64,000 nt of DNA from positions 310,001 to 374,000 of the forward strand of contig DJLZ01000005.1 of NCBI GenBank assembly GCA_002436405.1. Reading direction: 5' to 3'. The stretch is from Proteobacteria bacterium UBA6503 (lineage in GTDB: Bacteria; Pseudomonadota; Alphaproteobacteria; UBA1280; UBA6503). Shown here one piece after another: positions 61,093-64,000 of this stretch. Within the stretch, counting starts at the first letter, position 1. Each line of letters starts with the position of its first letter. A program made the position numbers and the translations under genes. The notes beneath the pieces were generated by a model that did no database searches, was not told the origin of the DNA, and saw only the letters and a program-made list of their open reading frames with translations.

Positions 61093-61674
61093 TTATTTAA
61101 TCTTCTGGAATTTAGATGAAAGTATGCCGCAGAACTCAGGGGCGTCAAAGGTTACTAACTTGCTGCTCCCGATATCAATTTTTAAAGGGTGGTCAGAATC
61201 TTTAATTTCAACAACATTATGCATGCCAGATTCAAGCATTACAAATATGCCCAAAAGAATTGATTCAATTTTGTACTCAATTCTTTTGTACTTTTTAATC
61301 CTATCTTTCAAAGGAATATCTTGAGGGGCACAGTTAATTAGATTCTTAAACTCATCTTCAGATATGCTGTAGTCTTCTCGATGCACCACTCTATTGCGAA
61401 TACTGTTAAGCTTATCAAGAAAACCAAACGTCTGACTATCTATAATATCAAGAGCATAGGCAAGCTCATTTGCTGTCCGAAAATCGCGGATAACTCTCTC
61501 ACTGGCGATTCTGCTCTTTTTAACATTAGCAATATTAAGACTTAGCCTGTTCGCGATTCTTCTTTTTAAGACGTGTTCAAATTTGATGTGAGCAAAAACA
61601 ATGAAAGAATAACCTTCTTTATTGGCCATCTCGACCCAAAATTCACCGGCTTTTTCTTTAAGTAAGTCAGTCAT
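61093..61674 (-). CDS. HEPN-motif protein, possible RNase toxin or defence protein
   Basis: 193 residues. LDKLNSIRNRVVHREDY at ~87-102 carries the R-x4-H motif (R93, H98) of HEPN ribonucleases in the right helical context (FLDKLNxIRNRVVH). The N-terminal helices (FIVFAHIKFEHVLKRRIANRL) suit a HEPN fold; the C-terminal ~60 residues are not recognised. The start codon sits directly after a terminator-like hairpin whose 3' arm contains the only G-rich ribosome site. Many HEPN proteins act in toxin-antitoxin or abortive infection systems, but some (MtlR-like) are regulators. The role here is inferred. Confidence 0.7.
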   Translation of the reverse strand: MTDLLKEKAGEFWVEMANKEGYSFIVFAHIKFEHVLKRRIANRLSLNIANVKKSRIASERVIRDFRTANELAYALDIIDSQTFGFLDKLNSIRNRVVHREDYSISEDEFKNLINCAPQDIPLKDRIKKYKRIEYKIESILLGIFVMLESGMHNVVEIKDSDHPLKIDIGSSKLVTFDAPEFCGILSSKFQKIK

Positions 61675-61678
61675 AAAA

Positions 61679-61702
61679 ATACCCCAACGGTTGTTGGGGT
61701 AT
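61679..61702 (-). terminator. Terminator-like hairpin abutting the HEPN start codon
   Basis: ATACCCCAAC and GTTGGGGTAT form a perfect 10-pair stem with a 4-base loop. On the minus strand a T-run follows, with the HEPN ATG (61,674) right after it. It can end the upstream early operon and also hide the GGGG ribosome site of the HEPN gene. Confidence 0.75.
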
Positions 61703-61737
61703 AGGTAGGGGGTGAGTGTGGTTATTTCAAGGGGTGG

Positions 61738-62034
61738 TTAATTTTGTTTTCCGGCCTTTTGTAGGCCTGCTTGAACCCCGAACACATAGGCAAGTAAGGA
61801 ACATTTTTCCTGCACAGCTTGTATCTCTTGCCATTCTGGGCCAATGATGAACCAATAAAAATTGTATAGGTACAAAACCTTAGGCTTTCTAAACAAGCGC
61901 TTTACCTCCACGCGCCTTTCTTCAACATCAAAGAGCTTATCAGTATTTTGTTTTAATCGTTTTAGCTCCGACAAAACTTCTTCGTCTGTTACTGTTCTAA
62001 ACTTAGTGTCATTTCTCCACTCACATACTGGCAT
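61738..62034 (-). CDS. Hypothetical phage protein
   Basis: 98 residues ([48 protein letters not shown]...). N-terminal half helical and charged, C-terminal half aromatic ([15 protein letters not shown]). Its ATG directly follows the stop of the next gene upstream (TAGATG). No family recognised. Confidence 0.6.
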
Positions 62035-62340
62035 CTACTCACCCTCCTGCAGGTCGCCTTCAGGGTGGCGGGTTAGGACTGATTTCAGCATGCTAATATC
62101 CTTGCCTAGAGCATTGATACGCTTCTGGATTCTATCAGCAGTCCATAAGTGATAATCCCCGTCAACCTGGCACACGGCATACATCTTGATCCAGTCGCAA
62201 TTCTCGGCAAGCGCCTTAATTCTAGAAAGCAAGCCAGGCACTTCATCACGGCTTACGTGAATTAGGTGAGAGTATCCTGTAGGTAGGGCTTTCTTAGTTA
62301 GTTCGGACTTAAATTTGTAATCGTTATTTTGCTGTGACAT
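62035..62340 (-). CDS. Hypothetical phage protein
   Basis: 101 residues from the ATG at 62,340 (GGAGG six bases upstream), chosen over a longer frame. [60 protein letters not shown] suggests a compact mixed fold. It overlaps the upstream gene by 17 bases and touches the downstream one. Function unknown. Confidence 0.6.
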
Positions 62341-62512
62341 TGGCGGCCTCCACAATATGTGATGTTGCGTAGCACTTGCCGTTATCAAGCCAAGCCATTT
62401 CAATGTTGCCGAGCTTACCTACAGCAGTAACCTTAGCGGTTCCAGTGGGTTCGTTTTTCTTTAGGCCTGCCCAGTAATTTACTGTCATGCCTTCTTGGAT
62501 TTTGTGGGTCAT
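62324..62512 (-). CDS. Hypothetical small phage protein
   Basis: 62 residues ([49 protein letters not shown]). Looks like a small beta-barrel, of the kind seen in short phage early proteins. It begins 2 bases after the end of the upstream gene. No motif recognised. Confidence 0.55.
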   Translation of the reverse strand: MTHKIQEGMTVNYWAGLKKNEPTGTAKVTAVGKLGNIEMAWLDNGKCYATSHIVEAANVTAK

Positions 62513-62514
62513 GT

Positions 62515-63210
62515 TTATTTACTCCATTTATCAATAAAAGGTTTGGCATCATCACGGTAGTAAAGGGCAGTGCGGCCGCGCTTTGAGCGTCGCCAGTTTT
62601 GCTTATTAGCTTCGTGATAAATGCGTTGTAGGTTCTTGCCTGTAAGGTCTTTCAGTTCTTTAGCTGTTAACCACTCAGGAAGTTCTAACGGATGCCTTAC
62701 TCGCACTGTTGCTGTTGGTGTGATTTGTTTGCCCGGTTTAATCTGGCCAAGGTCAATATCTTCAAACATGATCTTGGTAGATCGCAGGCTTGCAAGCTCA
62801 CCCTTCAGCGTGATCTTTTCGTCTGGCACAGGTTTGTGCTTTTGAATTGGCTCAGGCTCATTAGGTTTAAGCTGATCAGATGATGCATGCTCGATAGCCT
62901 TAAAAGATTCCTTCTTGCCAATAGGTTCGGCGGTTTTAGATTTAGCCGCTTCTTCAGCTGCTTTAATCTGATCCTTCACTGTTGGCACCTTCAGCGGTTT
63001 GAGCTGCTCATGTTTTGCACGGGCAAAGGCAGCCTCGACCGGGCGCAGATTTGAAGGTTTAGTAACCTCTGTAAGATGATATTCATGCGCAAAGTCTACG
63101 GTGCAGAACAGGATTTGTTTTTTTAGATCATCACCGGCATTGGTGTTAAGTACACGCACGATATAGTTCTGCACGTCTTGGCCTGCGAATGGTGGGATGA
63201 AGCCGTTCAT
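62515..63210 (-). CDS. Phage DNA-binding-like protein, C-terminal winged helix
   Basis: 231 residues from the ATG at 63,210, which has GGAGG upstream. N-terminal ~80 residues are mixed, then a long Lys/Glu/Pro linker (KDQIKAAEEAAKSKTAEPIGKKESF). The C-terminus LPEWLTAKELKDLTGKNLQRIYHEANKQNWRRSKRGRTALYYRDDAKPFI has the layout of Mu-transposase/repressor-type winged-helix domains (W-L-T-A-x-E-L...W-R-x-R-x-G-x-x-x-x-Y). A role in phage gene control or replication is plausible. Confidence 0.65.
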   Translation of the reverse strand: MNGFIPPFAGQDVQNYIVRVLNTNAGDDLKKQILFCTVDFAHEYHLTEVTKPSNLRPVEAAFARAKHEQLKPLKVPTVKDQIKAAEEAAKSKTAEPIGKKESFKAIEHASSDQLKPNEPEPIQKHKPVPDEKITLKGELASLRSTKIMFEDIDLGQIKPGKQITPTATVRVRHPLELPEWLTAKELKDLTGKNLQRIYHEANKQNWRRSKRGRTALYYRDDAKPFIDKWSK

Positions 63211-63212
63211 GG

Positions 63213-63581
63213 TTACACCTCCAGGACTACATTGAAGAAACCTAACTGCCCCTTGTAAGGGAAGGGCGCACAAGGCTTGGCGTTCTCAAGAACAAAACCA
63301 TGCTCGCCAAAGAACCACGGGCTATCACTCTCGGTGACACAATCTTTAATGACGGCGACACCGACAATGCAGCCCCGGTCGAAATGTATGCGATCAGGAA
63401 TAGCTACACCTTGAGATAAGGCTACCTGCTTTGCAGTGTTATAATCTTCTTTGGTCATTGTCTTGCTCGCGTGAATAGCGATAAGGCCGCGTTTCTTTGT
63501 AGGCCAAGAACGGTTCTCGATATCTTTATATCCATTCACAATGAGCCATGCCCAAGGTTGTCTGATTGAGAGTGCTTTCAC
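63213..63581 (-). CDS. ASCH domain protein
   Basis: 122 residues, the whole length matching the ASCH domain: ALSIRQPWAWLIVNGYKDIENRSWPTKKRGLIAIHASK, then GCIVGVAVIKDCV and PFPYKGQLGFFNV. ASCH domains bind RNA or nucleotide-like ligands; in phages they may process modified nucleosides or RNA. It begins one base after the upstream gene ends. Confidence 0.88.
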   Translation of the reverse strand: MKALSIRQPWAWLIVNGYKDIENRSWPTKKRGLIAIHASKTMTKEDYNTAKQVALSQGVAIPDRIHFDRGCIVGVAVIKDCVTESDSPWFFGEHGFVLENAKPCAPFPYKGQLGFFNVVLEV

Positions 63582-63863
63582 TTACTTACCCCCCATAAAG
63601 TCGGTTGCGATTATTGTTTGTGCGGTGTGTTCGTCTACGTTGATTTGCTCAACCTTCATTTGATGTAGGCCGTAGCGATCGTTAATAACGAGGTGTTCAA
63701 GTGCGGTCTTAACTTCCTTCACTTTGCGAAAGAATGTGCCGGCATCTGTGAACTCACTGCGGCATGGGCCAAGGCGTGGTGGCGTTTGGCCATAATGGTT
63801 GAACCGCTGAAAGCGCATGCCGTCATCACGCTTAATGCGGTATAGGCTGAAGGGCTTACTCAT
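63582..63863 (-). CDS. Hypothetical phage protein
   Basis: 93 residues from the ATG at 63,863, with an AAAAGGA site 12 bases upstream. Text such as FQRFNHYGQTPPRLGPCRSEFTDAGTFFRKVKEVKTALEHL is not recognised. It overlaps the upstream gene by 8 bases and abuts the ASCH gene. Confidence 0.55.
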   Translation of the reverse strand: MSKPFSLYRIKRDDGMRFQRFNHYGQTPPRLGPCRSEFTDAGTFFRKVKEVKTALEHLVINDRYGLHQMKVEQINVDEHTAQTIIATDFMGGK

Positions 63864-64000
63864 CGGTCTTGTTATCCTTTTCAATCTGCGATGCCCGGTG
63901 CTTGAGTTTAGCCAGGGTAAGAAGGGCAGGCTTCACCTCTGCGGGTGCGTCGTTGTAGTTATGCGCATTGCGTTGGTTAAGCACTGCAAGTGTGCCCCGA
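63856..64000 (-). CDS. Hypothetical phage protein (partial, enters from the right)
   Basis: The last 47 codons of a gene whose start is beyond the window: AVLNQRNAHNYNDAPAEVKPALL, then a helical LTLAKLKHRASQIEKDNKTDE, stop at 63,856. Eight-base overlap with the downstream ATG. Too little remains to identify. Confidence 0.6.
   Translation of the reverse strand, partial: RGTLAVLNQRNAHNYNDAPAEVKPALLTLAKLKHRASQIEKDNKTDE

Larger units (their letters stand above)
41088..64000. mobile_element. Prophage with T7-type short-tail virion genes (right end outside window)
   Basis: The element begins at the tRNA-Pro remnant and continues past the window. Late genes on the + strand (41.3-60.4 kb) cover packaging, head, tail, ejection proteins, fibre and lysis. 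The minus strand beyond 60.4 kb carries a HEPN cassette and small early-type genes. Head and tail genes resemble podophage proteins (T7 gp8, gp9, gp11, gp12 and gp17 analogues), while the terminase is at the start of the late block rather than at its end as in T7. No integrase, repressor or RNA polymerase is visible in the window. Confidence 0.85.

Noticed and set aside
1..64000. CRISPR arrays, rRNA genes and insertion sequences
   Set aside because: No regularly spaced repeats, no rRNA-like sequence and no transposase gene were seen in the window.

Overview
The window (about 47% GC by eye) comes from an alphaproteobacterium and ends inside a prophage. Two conserved gene strings point to this class: rpoZ-relA/spoT-(DUF2062)-acpS-lepB-rnc-era-recO-parC and gyrA-coaD-cyclophilin-queA-tgt. 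No gene seen fixes the order or genus. The moderate GC would suit a Rhodospirillales- or Micavibrio-like lineage, but that is a guess.

Bases 1-41,080 are host chromosome. The left part holds DNA repair and information genes: uvrA (partial), ssb, recG, mfd, sdhE and smpB. After smpB comes a degenerate pantothenate-synthetase-like gene. The stringent-response and protein-processing string follows, from rpoZ to parC. Then come lipB, SCO1, maeB, mgtE, an FAD oxidase and gyrA, followed by coaD, an unusual alkyltransferase-phosphatase fusion, a cyclophilin and the queuosine pair queA-tgt. A tRNA-Lys with a clear promoter and terminator closes the block. From 33.6 to 41 kb there are accessory or membrane genes (secreted EF-hand protein, GFA-like enzyme, TerC, YgjV-like, MFS-like, deaminase, GNAT) and a umuDC translesion polymerase operon.

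At 41,088 a 28-base 3' remnant of a tRNA-Pro gene, followed at once by phage genes, marks the left edge of a prophage that runs past the window end. The intact tRNA-Pro and the integrase should lie beyond base 64,000. The late region (41.3-60.4 kb, + strand) reads: two small-terminase-like genes, large terminase, portal, scaffold, major capsid, tail tubular A and B, three internal virion proteins, tail fibre, assembly chaperone and lysis genes. This is a T7-type short-tail virion programme in a temperate element, with the terminase at the front. Two intergenic sites share a TTGCGAACCT promoter-like motif. The capsid gene sits behind a terminator, one of these promoters and a structured leader.

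At 60.4-63.9 kb the strand flips. Nearest the lysis genes is a two-gene cassette: a HEPN-motif protein and an uncharacterised 228-residue partner, insulated by a terminator hairpin that abuts the HEPN start codon. Beyond it is a compact operon of small early-type genes, including a winged-helix-like protein and an ASCH protein. The strongest candidates for undescribed biology are this HEPN cassette, the nuclease-like domain embedded in the 1,359-residue ejection protein, the degenerate PanC paralogue and the Ogt-phosphatase fusion.
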